A stretch of 64,000 bases of DNA from Halanaerobiaceae bacterium ANBcell28 (GTDB lineage: Bacteria > Bacillota > Halanaerobiia > Halanaerobiales > DTU029). Below, piece by piece: positions 56,591 to 64,000 of the stretch. Position numbers and translations under genes: made by a program. Location: positions 1 through 64,000 of the forward strand of contig JBBJJH010000016.1 in assembly GCA_037623315.1 (NCBI GenBank), given 5' to 3'. Below the pieces are notes generated by a model. The model did no database searches. It was not told the origin of the DNA and saw nothing but the letters and a program-made list of their open reading frames with translations. Position 1 is the first letter of the stretch; each line of letters opens with the position of its first letter.

Positions 56591-56637
56591 TTAATAAAAT
56601 CCTCCTCTTTAAACAATAAGATTATATTAATAAATAT

Positions 56638-57813
56638 TTAGTAATCTAACCCCATATCTTTTCTCAATGCCTGGACCATTTTAACATGTCTTTTAAAATC
56701 CTCATAACTGGATTCATCATTATAATTTAGACCATATGGCCAGAAATGATGCCTATCACCAGAGATAATAGCACCTTCACCATCAAACTCTTGTATAAGC
56801 TGATTGGCATATTTTCCTGTCCATCTGCCCTCACTAAGCATTGGCTGCCACCTTGCTTGTGTGCCAACTCCAAGAGTATGTGCAATTTCATGCAATGCTA
56901 CTCGAGTACTAATAGACCCCCCAAAAGTAATAACTCCTCTATAATTTGCTTGAGCTGTAGGAACTTGCTGGTTATAATGAACCGTCAAATTTTTTTCAAA
57001 ATTACCATATTTATTATAAATCTCAAGAGCTTCATCCATGGCATTTACAATCCGCTTGTAAATATCTTCAGGCCAATTCTCTGAATTAACTAATCTATAA
57101 TTTATATTTCCTTCTTGTAGAATATTTAAGTCATCAAATTTTCTTTTTGAATCTAAATATGCATTATATAATTTCTCTGTATCTACTTTTTCCCTTTTAA
57201 AAATCTCTTGTGCTTCTATTAACTTTTCTCTTAAGAAAATATATTCTTCCTTTTCTTCATCCAAATCAGATGTGTATTCAGAAAAGTGCAAATTCATTTT
57301 ATCTATTTCAGCTGCCATATATGCCAATGTAGGAATATATGCAAAAGAATCTATACTTACAAAAGGTAAAACTGCATTGTCATTTTTTTCACCTAAAACT
57401 TCAATTTTCAAAGTATATATATCTTCTTTAAGATTTTCTTTGCTATATAGCAAAACATTAGATTTGCTTTCTTCACTATAAAGATCAATATTTTCCGCTA
57501 GTAATTTATCATTCAAGTAAAGATTGGCCATACCCCTGGTTCTTCCTGTAGAAGCATACCAGCGTATAGCACTTCCTTCAAAAATCAATTCAAAATAAGA
57601 ACCCTTTTCCTGAGCATAAATTTCTACATCTCTAAAAGCATCTTGATTACTAATATACTGCCAGTCACCTTCAATACTAATCTTATCAGATATTGAATAA
57701 TCCATGAAACTCACTTGTTTCCAGATAGAATCACTGGTTTCGCCAAAAATGCTTATATTCGTAAGCATAAATATGAATAGCAAAATAAGTAATATGTTTT
57801 TTTTTACCAACAT
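56638..57813 (-). CDS. exported zincin-like protein with N-terminal galactose-binding-like module
   Basis: 391 residues. Signal peptide 1-24. Residues 30-165 form a beta-sandwich with IRWYASTGRTRGMANLYLND, shared with the lipoprotein at 59107. A helical linker (165-235) precedes a metallopeptidase-like part with HEIAHTLGVGT (His308, Glu309, His312) and HFWPYGLNY. The HExxH motif suggests a zinc site, though the family and activity are not known to me. The start has aaggag. It could process glycoproteins attached to the polysaccharide or be a catalytically repurposed domain. Confidence 0.7.
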   Translation of the reverse strand: MLVKKNILLILLFIFMLTNISIFGETSDSIWKQVSFMDYSISDKISIEGDWQYISNQDAFRDVEIYAQEKGSYFELIFEGSAIRWYASTGRTRGMANLYLNDKLLAENIDLYSEESKSNVLLYSKENLKEDIYTLKIEVLGEKNDNAVLPFVSIDSFAYIPTLAYMAAEIDKMNLHFSEYTSDLDEEKEEYIFLREKLIEAQEIFKREKVDTEKLYNAYLDSKRKFDDLNILQEGNINYRLVNSENWPEDIYKRIVNAMDEALEIYNKYGNFEKNLTVHYNQQVPTAQANYRGVITFGGSISTRVALHEIAHTLGVGTQARWQPMLSEGRWTGKYANQLIQEFDGEGAIISGDRHHFWPYGLNYNDESSYEDFKRHVKMVQALRKDMGLDY

Positions 57814-57868
57814 ACATATTCTCCTTTTTATTGGATATATATTATAACTGAAAAATAATTGTTAAAGT

Positions 57869-57900
57869 CAGGCACCAATACTATTGGTGCCTGTTTTTTA
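57869..57900. terminator. hairpin with T run between 56638 and 57911 genes
   Basis: caggcaccaata pairs with tattggtgcctg around a very short loop; T6 follows on the plus strand. On the minus strand, the direction of the flanking genes, the T run is weak, so it may only attenuate or protect the 3' end. Confidence 0.6.
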
Positions 57901-57910
57901 TATTTCTACT

Positions 57911-59023
57911 TTATTTTACTAATCTCAAATTGGAAACTTTAAATTCAAAACTAGCTTGCGGTCCGCCACTTTCATTTCTGAAATATAACTCAATACCTTG
58001 TACAATACTATCATTTATGGTATTACCCTCACTATCTGTTAAGCTATCATCAAGAAGTATTGAAACTGTTTGCCATTCGTCTGTATATTCAAATTCTGGA
58101 AAACCACCAAAAGAAGGCCAATTATTACCAAAATTAACTCCAAAAGTTAGTCCATATGATATATCTATATTTTCAGGATAATCTACAATTAATAAATCTA
58201 TTTCAATTTTATTGTATTCAGACCAGTCATTAATATTAATATCATCAGTATTCCTTAAGCGACCATGAGTATGACCGTCACGATCTGGCCAAGCAGTTGT
58301 TAATACCATAGCCGGATATCCATACAAACCTCCCGTTAAGTCACTCTCAATACCTGAGAAATCTACATGTGTCCAGCTAGGAGCAGACCAATTACTAACA
58401 TCTTTAAAATCAGTAAGCAAATCATGTCTTTTTACCACAAAATCAAGATCACTTCTTTCCTCACCAACAAGCTCGTATTCTAAAGTATCAAAATAATATC
58501 CCGTATAAGGATGAGAAATAGTTACTGTAGAAAATCCTTCTAATGTAGCATTCCACTCACCATTTTTATTGACAGGGATTACTTTTTCTGTATATCCTGT
58601 TACTTCTAGAACTAAATCTTCATAATACTCTTCAGCTAATGGATTGCTTTCTTCATCTAAAACAGTACCTGAAACATCATATTCGCGAATAAACACACCA
58701 GTAAAGTCAAGATCTGATCTATCTTCTAAAACCTCATAATATGTCGGGGAAAATGAATAATCTTCAAGTACTGGTTCAACTTTAATAGGATTTGTACCAT
58801 CATATTCTACGCCTTTAACTGCCCATTCACCATTTTCTCCAAATTCAGTAATTAATATTTCTTCAACTCCTGAAATTTTTAATGTAACACCATCAATAGG
58901 ATCTCCTGCATGATCCACGACTTTACCTGATAAATCATACTCCAAATCCAATTCAAACTCGCAGCCAGCTAAGAAAACAAATGCAGACAAAACAACTACC
59001 ATAAGTAATAAAAACTTCTTCAT
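57911..59023 (-). CDS. modular lipoprotein, two Ig-like repeats plus C-terminal binding module
   Basis: 370 residues with lipobox LAGC (Cys21). Two carboxypeptidase-regulatory-like (Ig-like) repeats follow: YDLSGKVVDHAGDPIDGVTL at about 29 and YDVSGTVLDEESNPLAEEY at about 115, each ending in a DLDF motif. The C-terminal ~165 residues are a beta module with INDWSEYNKIEIDLL and the ending KVSNLRLVK, shared with the proteins at 48964 and 59107. No catalytic residues can be named. Probably a surface glycan-binding protein that helps capture the polysaccharide; this is inferred from architecture. Confidence 0.7.
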   Translation of the reverse strand: MKKFLLLMVVVLSAFVFLAGCEFELDLEYDLSGKVVDHAGDPIDGVTLKISGVEEILITEFGENGEWAVKGVEYDGTNPIKVEPVLEDYSFSPTYYEVLEDRSDLDFTGVFIREYDVSGTVLDEESNPLAEEYYEDLVLEVTGYTEKVIPVNKNGEWNATLEGFSTVTISHPYTGYYFDTLEYELVGEERSDLDFVVKRHDLLTDFKDVSNWSAPSWTHVDFSGIESDLTGGLYGYPAMVLTTAWPDRDGHTHGRLRNTDDININDWSEYNKIEIDLLIVDYPENIDISYGLTFGVNFGNNWPSFGGFPEFEYTDEWQTVSILLDDSLTDSEGNTINDSIVQGIELYFRNESGGPQASFEFKVSNLRLVK

Positions 59024-59106
59024 AAATAACTCCTCCTTGGTTTAATTTTACAAATCTATGATTTGAAACTATCATAGTAAATTCTACTCTTGTATTAATA
59101 GGAAGA

Positions 59107-60393
59107 CTATTTGACTAATCTTAAATTAGAAATAGTATAAACAACTTCTCCTAATGGATAGTCTGATCTAAGTACAACTCTTATTCCAGCAACATTTTCT
59201 AAATCAGTATTTACAAAGTCTTGATTCCAATATTCCAAATCATCAAGAGGCAGTGAAACAGTTTTCCATTCACCAGGCTCTAAAAGTGATATTGAATGAT
59301 TATTATTACTCATTTTGTAACCATCTAAACTTTCAATACCTATTTGTAAAAGAGGTTCATAATCTTCATCTATTTCATCACCCTCAATTAGTACATCTAC
59401 TTCTAGTTTTTTGTATTCTCTCCAGTCAGATATTTTAAGACTTTCATTCACAATGAAATTCCAAAAACCTTCACCAGAAAAGTATGCAGGTATTATTAAG
59501 GCTTCTTCCTTATTAGGTCCCCCATTCTCATCAACACTCAGATCATATGGAACACCATCAGGCGATTCATATAAATGCATATATTGATAATCCCAATGAT
59601 TTAGATTTGTCACATCAGTCAGAATAGCTATTTCTCCTTTTAGCTCTGTAGCTACTTCTTCTGCTGAATCTGCAGTATCAGTAACTTCTTCATAACCTTC
59701 TGCTGGAATAAAATTAAAATAGTCAACAGTGATTAAAGTACTTAATGAATCATCATTATGTGTCATAGTTGGTTCAATTTTCACTGTATAAGTATCTTCT
59801 TCAAGTCCAGTTTTACTATATATAATAGCCTGATTTACAGTTTCCGAACTATAACTATCTACTTCAGAAGCAATGAGTTCACCATTAAGATATATGTTAG
59901 CCTTTCCACGAGCCCTGCCAGTGGATGCTAACCATTGAAATCCACTTCCTGTGAAAGTAAATTCTAAAGTAGCATTATTCCGGTTAGCAGTTCTTTCTAT
60001 ACCATCTTTGGCACCTTCATTTTCCATATCTCTCCAGATGCCCTGATATTCAATATCTTTCTCAGAGAATTCCACCCAGTTAGTTTTTCCTACAAATGAA
60101 ATATCAGAACTTGGCACAATTATTTCTTTACTTTCTGGTGTAAAAGCATAACTAGCCTGTACAGGAGTTAATTCAACTGTCCCATAAACTGTAGCACTCC
60201 ATTCTCCACTTGGACCAAATTCACTTACAACTAAACTATCTTCCTCCCCTTCAATCAATAAGACTAAATTATCAATAACATTCCCCTCTTCATCAGTTAT
60301 TGTACCTGAAATTTCATAGGGATCATTACATGCTACTAATAAGAAAAGTGATATAAACAGAGTAAACAACAGTAAAATCTTACTTTTTTTCAT
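59107..60393 (-). CDS. modular lipoprotein with Ig-like, galactose-binding-like and C-terminal modules
   Basis: 428 residues, lipobox LVAC (Cys22). Order: one Ig-like repeat (YEISGTITDEEGNVIDNLVL, ending GEWSATVYG), a galactose-binding-like sandwich (about 110-235) with FQWLASTGRARGKANIYLNG that matches the zincin-like protein at 56638, a short linker rich in Ser and Glu, and the C-terminal module (about 255-428) ending TISNLRLVK. So this protein links the two module types found separately in its neighbours. No catalytic motif. Likely a surface glycan-binding protein. Confidence 0.7.
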   Translation of the reverse strand: MKKSKILLLFTLFISLFLLVACNDPYEISGTITDEEGNVIDNLVLLIEGEEDSLVVSEFGPSGEWSATVYGTVELTPVQASYAFTPESKEIIVPSSDISFVGKTNWVEFSEKDIEYQGIWRDMENEGAKDGIERTANRNNATLEFTFTGSGFQWLASTGRARGKANIYLNGELIASEVDSYSSETVNQAIIYSKTGLEEDTYTVKIEPTMTHNDDSLSTLITVDYFNFIPAEGYEEVTDTADSAEEVATELKGEIAILTDVTNLNHWDYQYMHLYESPDGVPYDLSVDENGGPNKEEALIIPAYFSGEGFWNFIVNESLKISDWREYKKLEVDVLIEGDEIDEDYEPLLQIGIESLDGYKMSNNNHSISLLEPGEWKTVSLPLDDLEYWNQDFVNTDLENVAGIRVVLRSDYPLGEVVYTISNLRLVK

Positions 60394-60546
60394 TTATAAT
60401 TACCTCCCTCAAGTTTTTAAAAAAGAAATCATGAAAAAATATTTAAGCAAATTTCAGCCTAAGCTATACATTTTCCCTCCCCTCAATAAATATTTTTATT
60501 TATAATTATCAGAATAAATATTCTAATATTTATTCTAAATAAACAG

Positions 60547-63366
60547 TTACTTTATTCCATAAACATCTAATATGGCTATATTAGCCCAGGGACCATTAGA
60601 TTCGAGAGTTTTTATTTTTATATAACGAGCATTTACAGGAGCAAAACTAATGACACTTTCATTATTATTGCCAAAAGCTAAATTTACTTCTATTGCTGGA
60701 TCTGTAAAAACATCTTCATATTCTGATGCATAAACTTCAAAGCGCTTCAAATTACCATTTTGATTATCTGGACGTGGCAAATATCCGATACCATCAACTT
60801 CATAAATATCACCTAAGTCAATAATTAAATAATGCGGGTGAGCTGGTACTGGATCCTCTCCTTGCCAGGCAGTGTGCCACCATGTATCCCAAGCTCCATC
60901 AATGGCATTCTCCGCTAATCTACCATTAAAAACAGATTCACTACTATAATCTACAATTTCCCATTCCTGATGGTTTAATTTACTACCCTGGGGCTTTTCA
61001 TATATATACTTTGATCTTATATGAACAGATCTGATAATGGAATGAAACTGGCTCACACCTTTTTGATTAAGAGCAGTAAGATAATAATAATATCTCTGTC
61101 CTGCTTCAAGGTCTTGATCCAAATAAGTATTTCCTTTTATCTCCTCTGCAATTAAGCTAAAGCCATCAAGTGGTGAAGTACTACGATAAACATTATAAGT
61201 ATCTCCAGGGTAAAGTTCTGAACTTTCCCAGTTCAGTTTTACTTCACTATCTCCTTGTAATTGAATATATAAAGAAGATGGAGAAAAAGGAAGACCTTCT
61301 TTTGGCTTTGCTACTAGTTCCTGACTACCTAAGCTTTTTCCCAATCCATTATAAGCATGAACTGAAAAGTAGTATTTAGTATCATTTTGCAGGTTCGAAA
61401 CATTATATCCTGTTACATTAGCTACATCGATTCTTTTCTTGTAACTGTATGGTTCTCTACCATATTTTAAAATATAACCACTTGCATATGGGACACTCTG
61501 CCATTCAACTGTTACTTGACCATTTTTTGCTCGAGCAGCTCTAATTTCTGGAGTATCTGGTACTCTAATTTCTGCATAAACTTCATTAGAGTATCCACTA
61601 CTACCTGTATCATTATTAGCTGTTACAACAAAATAATATTTTTCACCCTTTTTCAAATCTTCAATTGTATATTCTGTTTCTCTCCCAAGATTAATTTCTT
61701 CTGTATATACTCCTGATTTTATTCCATATTTAATCGTATAAGCTGTAGCTGAATTTCTTTCCCACCACTTGAGATGTACTTTAGAATCTCCTACTTCAAG
61801 ATCATAAATCCTGCTTTCTCTTGGTATATATTGTTCTCCTCTATCCCACTCAATTCTTGCCACACTATATGGTGGCAAGGTTACTGGATTTTCAGTCTGC
61901 TTACTTTTAATAGTGGGTTCACTTCTATCTTCAGGATCAATAGCAGATATATAATTTATTGTCATATTTGATTTAAGTTTTATATTATCCTTGTTAATAG
62001 TTAAATCTTGTTCAAGGCCAGACTTATTTGTTACCAGTAAGTAATTTTTATCATAATGGCCTTTGTATGCAGTAGCATATATAGCTGGAATAGTTTCCCT
62101 GGAATTTAATATCTCCACACTTTCTCCACCTTCAATACTTGTACTCCACACATGAGAACTGTTATTAAAAGCCTTATTAACAATTTTCATACCTAATCCT
62201 GACGGGGTATATTCAACTCCTAATTCCAGATTGGATGTATCATATATCTCGCCTCTATCAGCAGCAGCAAGAATTTCATCTATATATGTTTGCTCCTGTC
62301 CAAAAGCATGAGGGGTGATAGCATGCATTCCTAGATGCTCAACTTCAGGATACTGAGACATTCGCATAGCAAACTCAGTAACATATATACCAGCGTACAT
62401 CGTAAAAGCAATTGCTGGATTAAATACATTGTACTCTGTAATCATAATAGGCTTGTCAAACAAGCCCTTTTCAAGATAATAATTAACCCTATCTTCTGAT
62501 GTTGCCACTGCCAATCCTCTATTAGCCCTTAACCTTGCTTCATCAAAGGTATCATTGCTACTTTGTGGGGCATAAGAATGATAAGTAATTACATCCCAGA
62601 ACTGCTCAGGATAATCACGTAACCCTCTATCCCAACTGTGATATCTGCCATCTGCTCCATACATCAAGGCTATTTTTGCATCTGGATAACTAGCACGAAT
62701 AGCCTCAGCATAAGGTCTCATGTTATTAGCATATTCTATAGAATTATCAAAAAAATGATTTGGAGAACCTGGAACAAAAAAGTAAGGTTCATTTGTCAAT
62801 TGAAATATGGATACTTGAATATTATTATCCTTAACAAACTTAGCAAGGTCAGCTGCAGCTTCTGGTGTATCAGTAAAAGCATTGATAACTACAATTAATT
62901 CCCCTCCTATTTCTCCCATTAGATTGTTGAGTTCACTGAGTTTATGAGGACCTTTACCAGCAACTACTCTGGAAGAATCCATCATTCTGTCATATGGTCC
63001 TCCGTTCCATTTCTCTAGCCATTCTTCTTCATAGAGACCTGTCCGCCAGTTAAAAGCATTAGAAACTGTACCTGCAAAATATCTTAACCAGCCAGTATTT
63101 ATATTTTTAGCTCCTGCAATCAACTCAGGATGATCATAGTTCCAATTATTAGCATAATCTCCTGCTGTAATATTAACATTAAACCCACTGAAATTTGGAT
63201 TTATTGCATGTCCTTTAGATGTATCAATATTTATTTCCACTTCTTTAGCTGCCGAAGCTCTTATGGGAAAACCTATCGTTTTAAAAATTAGCATAGTACT
63301 GATAATAGACATAAATAATATTACGCTAATAAGAATAGAAAATCTTGTTTTTTTTCTACTAGCCAT
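60547..63366 (-). CDS. exported clan GH-A hydrolase with three Fn3 domains and F5/8C module
   Basis: 939 residues. The ATG at 63366 has aaggggg upstream; the open frame begins 14 codons earlier. Signal peptide or anchor about 1-40. The barrel (about 45-420) has acid/base candidate Glu193 in FQLTNEPYFF and nucleophile candidate Glu311 in IMITEYNVF; an all-beta part follows to about 535. Then three Fn3 domains (about 540-810) and an F5/8C domain (about 825-939) with HTAWQGEDPVPAHPHYLII and GIGYLPRPDN, very close to that of sulfatase C. Family not identified; GH79/GH39-like candidates. A palindrome at 63395-63408 lies just upstream. Confidence 0.8.
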   Translation of the reverse strand: MASRKKTRFSILISVILFMSIISTMLIFKTIGFPIRASAAKEVEINIDTSKGHAINPNFSGFNVNITAGDYANNWNYDHPELIAGAKNINTGWLRYFAGTVSNAFNWRTGLYEEEWLEKWNGGPYDRMMDSSRVVAGKGPHKLSELNNLMGEIGGELIVVINAFTDTPEAAADLAKFVKDNNIQVSIFQLTNEPYFFVPGSPNHFFDNSIEYANNMRPYAEAIRASYPDAKIALMYGADGRYHSWDRGLRDYPEQFWDVITYHSYAPQSSNDTFDEARLRANRGLAVATSEDRVNYYLEKGLFDKPIMITEYNVFNPAIAFTMYAGIYVTEFAMRMSQYPEVEHLGMHAITPHAFGQEQTYIDEILAAADRGEIYDTSNLELGVEYTPSGLGMKIVNKAFNNSSHVWSTSIEGGESVEILNSRETIPAIYATAYKGHYDKNYLLVTNKSGLEQDLTINKDNIKLKSNMTINYISAIDPEDRSEPTIKSKQTENPVTLPPYSVARIEWDRGEQYIPRESRIYDLEVGDSKVHLKWWERNSATAYTIKYGIKSGVYTEEINLGRETEYTIEDLKKGEKYYFVVTANNDTGSSGYSNEVYAEIRVPDTPEIRAARAKNGQVTVEWQSVPYASGYILKYGREPYSYKKRIDVANVTGYNVSNLQNDTKYYFSVHAYNGLGKSLGSQELVAKPKEGLPFSPSSLYIQLQGDSEVKLNWESSELYPGDTYNVYRSTSPLDGFSLIAEEIKGNTYLDQDLEAGQRYYYYLTALNQKGVSQFHSIIRSVHIRSKYIYEKPQGSKLNHQEWEIVDYSSESVFNGRLAENAIDGAWDTWWHTAWQGEDPVPAHPHYLIIDLGDIYEVDGIGYLPRPDNQNGNLKRFEVYASEYEDVFTDPAIEVNLAFGNNNESVISFAPVNARYIKIKTLESNGPWANIAILDVYGIK

Positions 63367-63394
63367 AAAACTTACCCCCTTAGATTTTATTATA

Positions 63395-63408
63395 TTGAAA
63401 GGGTTCAA
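63395..63408 (-). promoter_or_regulatory. LacI-type operator-like palindrome, third site
   Basis: On the minus strand it reads TTGAACCCTTTCAA; one base differs from the core of the site at 40845 (TTGAACCGTTTCAA), with the same arms and spacing. It lies about 30 bases before the start of the 60547 gene and may mark a co-regulated promoter. Confidence 0.45.
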
Positions 63409-63428
63409 ATTTAAAAATATTTACCTTA

Positions 63429-64000
63429 TTATAAATTAATTATATTATTTAAAAACTCACTTGCTATAATTTCACCATCTATTAAGAGATCATATCTTGT
63501 TTCAATACGATGCAAGCCATTAGCTTCAGGTCTTTCCAGTTCATGACTTACAGTATTCTCTTCGCCGCTAAGCAATGAAATATTTTTAGTAATTACGTTA
63601 ATCTCGCCATATTTCACCCATTCACCCGCATCAAAAGTCAAGAATGTACTTTCTATATTTACTTCAACTTCTTTTTCTTCTTTATTATTACTAATATAAT
63701 CCAAAACAGCTTTTCCTCTAATTAAATCATTACTTAATGAATATGTTAAATCAAGATCTAACTCTCGCCATAAATATCCATAACCATTAAAATCCGATGG
63801 TCCATAAACACCATGCACTCTTATATAAGTTATGGCCTCATTTGGAAAAGAAAGTTCAAATCTATTATCAGCAGTTATATTTGCTTCTCCATGTGTAGAA
63901 TAGTCTTCAGTCCATTGAATATAAGTAACTGGTCCAGTAAATTCACCTTGGTCTAATTGAAAACCATAAGAATCTAGGTCTCTTCTTGAATTAACAATCC
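63429..64000 (-). CDS. C-terminal part of a glycoside hydrolase (cut by window edge)
   Basis: The frame is open to the right edge and ends at 63429, giving about 190 residues. The visible N-terminal part (GPVTYIQWTEDYSTHGEANI, then AITYIRVHGVYG) matches the C-terminal sandwich of the lipoprotein hydrolase at 44991. The following ~130 residues (YLWRELDLDLTYSL, FDAGEWVKYG, LIDGEIIASE) resemble the C-terminal extension of the exported GH2 at 42438. So it is probably a larger relative of the 44991 enzyme with that extra domain fused. The catalytic part is outside the window. Confidence 0.65.
   Translation of the reverse strand, partial: IVNSRRDLDSYGFQLDQGEFTGPVTYIQWTEDYSTHGEANITADNRFELSFPNEAITYIRVHGVYGPSDFNGYGYLWRELDLDLTYSLSNDLIRGKAVLDYISNNKEEKEVEVNIESTFLTFDAGEWVKYGEINVITKNISLLSGEENTVSHELERPEANGLHRIETRYDLLIDGEIIASEFLNNIINL

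Noticed and set aside
26637-64000. Glycosaminoglycan or ulvan degradation as the role of the sulfatase block
   Set aside because: No polysaccharide lyase and no GH88/GH105 unsaturated uronyl hydrolase is visible; the enzymes point to galactose chemistry instead.
26637-64000. Classical agarase or carrageenase locus
   Set aside because: No GH16, GH82, GH117 or GH127/129-type gene was recognised; the GH43-like gene matches the exo-beta-1,3-galactanase pattern better than GH117.

Overview
The window is AT-rich DNA from a strictly fermentative, low-G+C anaerobe. The best guess is a Halanaerobiales-type Firmicute from a saline habitat. This rests on the gene mix: oxygen-sensitive radical SAM sulfatase maturases, Cys-type sulfatases only, a spore photoproduct lyase, ECF-type BioY and Firmicute-style MurB and DegV. 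No rRNA, tRNA or CRISPR array is visible. The genus cannot be fixed from sequence alone.

Region 1 (1-22.2 kb) is mostly housekeeping on both strands. It starts with a transposase end, followed by a cysteine desulfurase / Fic / ThiI block for tRNA thiolation, and an Fe3+-siderophore/cobalamin-type ABC transporter operon ending in a SAM methyltransferase. Next come a patatin-like phospholipase and an orphan ParB, murB-ridA, a VapBC-type toxin-antitoxin pair and splB. bioY follows behind a BirA operator that overlaps its promoter. On the minus strand lie degV, a lone ATP sulfurylase, PHP, YjbQ and SPFH proteins, then an anaerobic sulfatase maturase (anSME) and a TauE-type anion exporter.

Region 2 (22.8-26.5 kb) is the Leloir set galE-small ORF-galT-galK on the minus strand, with a decayed ROK regulator beside it.

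Region 3 (26.6-64 kb, continuing past the right edge) is one long minus-strand block devoted to a sulfated galactan-like polysaccharide. It has four S1-type sulfatases (one split by a frameshift), a second anSME and two GH30-like enzymes. It also has a GH43_24-like exo-beta-1,3-galactanase, GH42 and two GH2 beta-galactosidases, a GH36-like alpha-galactosidase, and several exported clan GH-A enzymes with Fn3, F5/8C or LamG-like modules. Beside these are an exported PHP protein, a zincin-like protein and two modular lipoproteins. The proteins fall into an exported set (signal peptide or lipobox) and a cytoplasmic set (no signal). This suggests partial depolymerisation outside, uptake of sulfated oligosaccharides, then desulfation and hydrolysis inside to galactose, which feeds galKTE. 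Released sulfate could leave through the TauE protein. No sugar transporter or functional regulator lies in the window; since the block is read right to left, they may lie beyond 64,000. Three matching LacI-type palindromes mark two promoter regions in the block.

Two copies of a ~250-bp strongly structured repeat (8.3 kb and 48.5 kb) share ends and core but carry different hairpins. They look like a mobile structured RNA element (HEARO/omega-RNA-like or an IS200/IS605 derivative). Three homopolymer or indel frameshifts fall between 26 and 41 kb.
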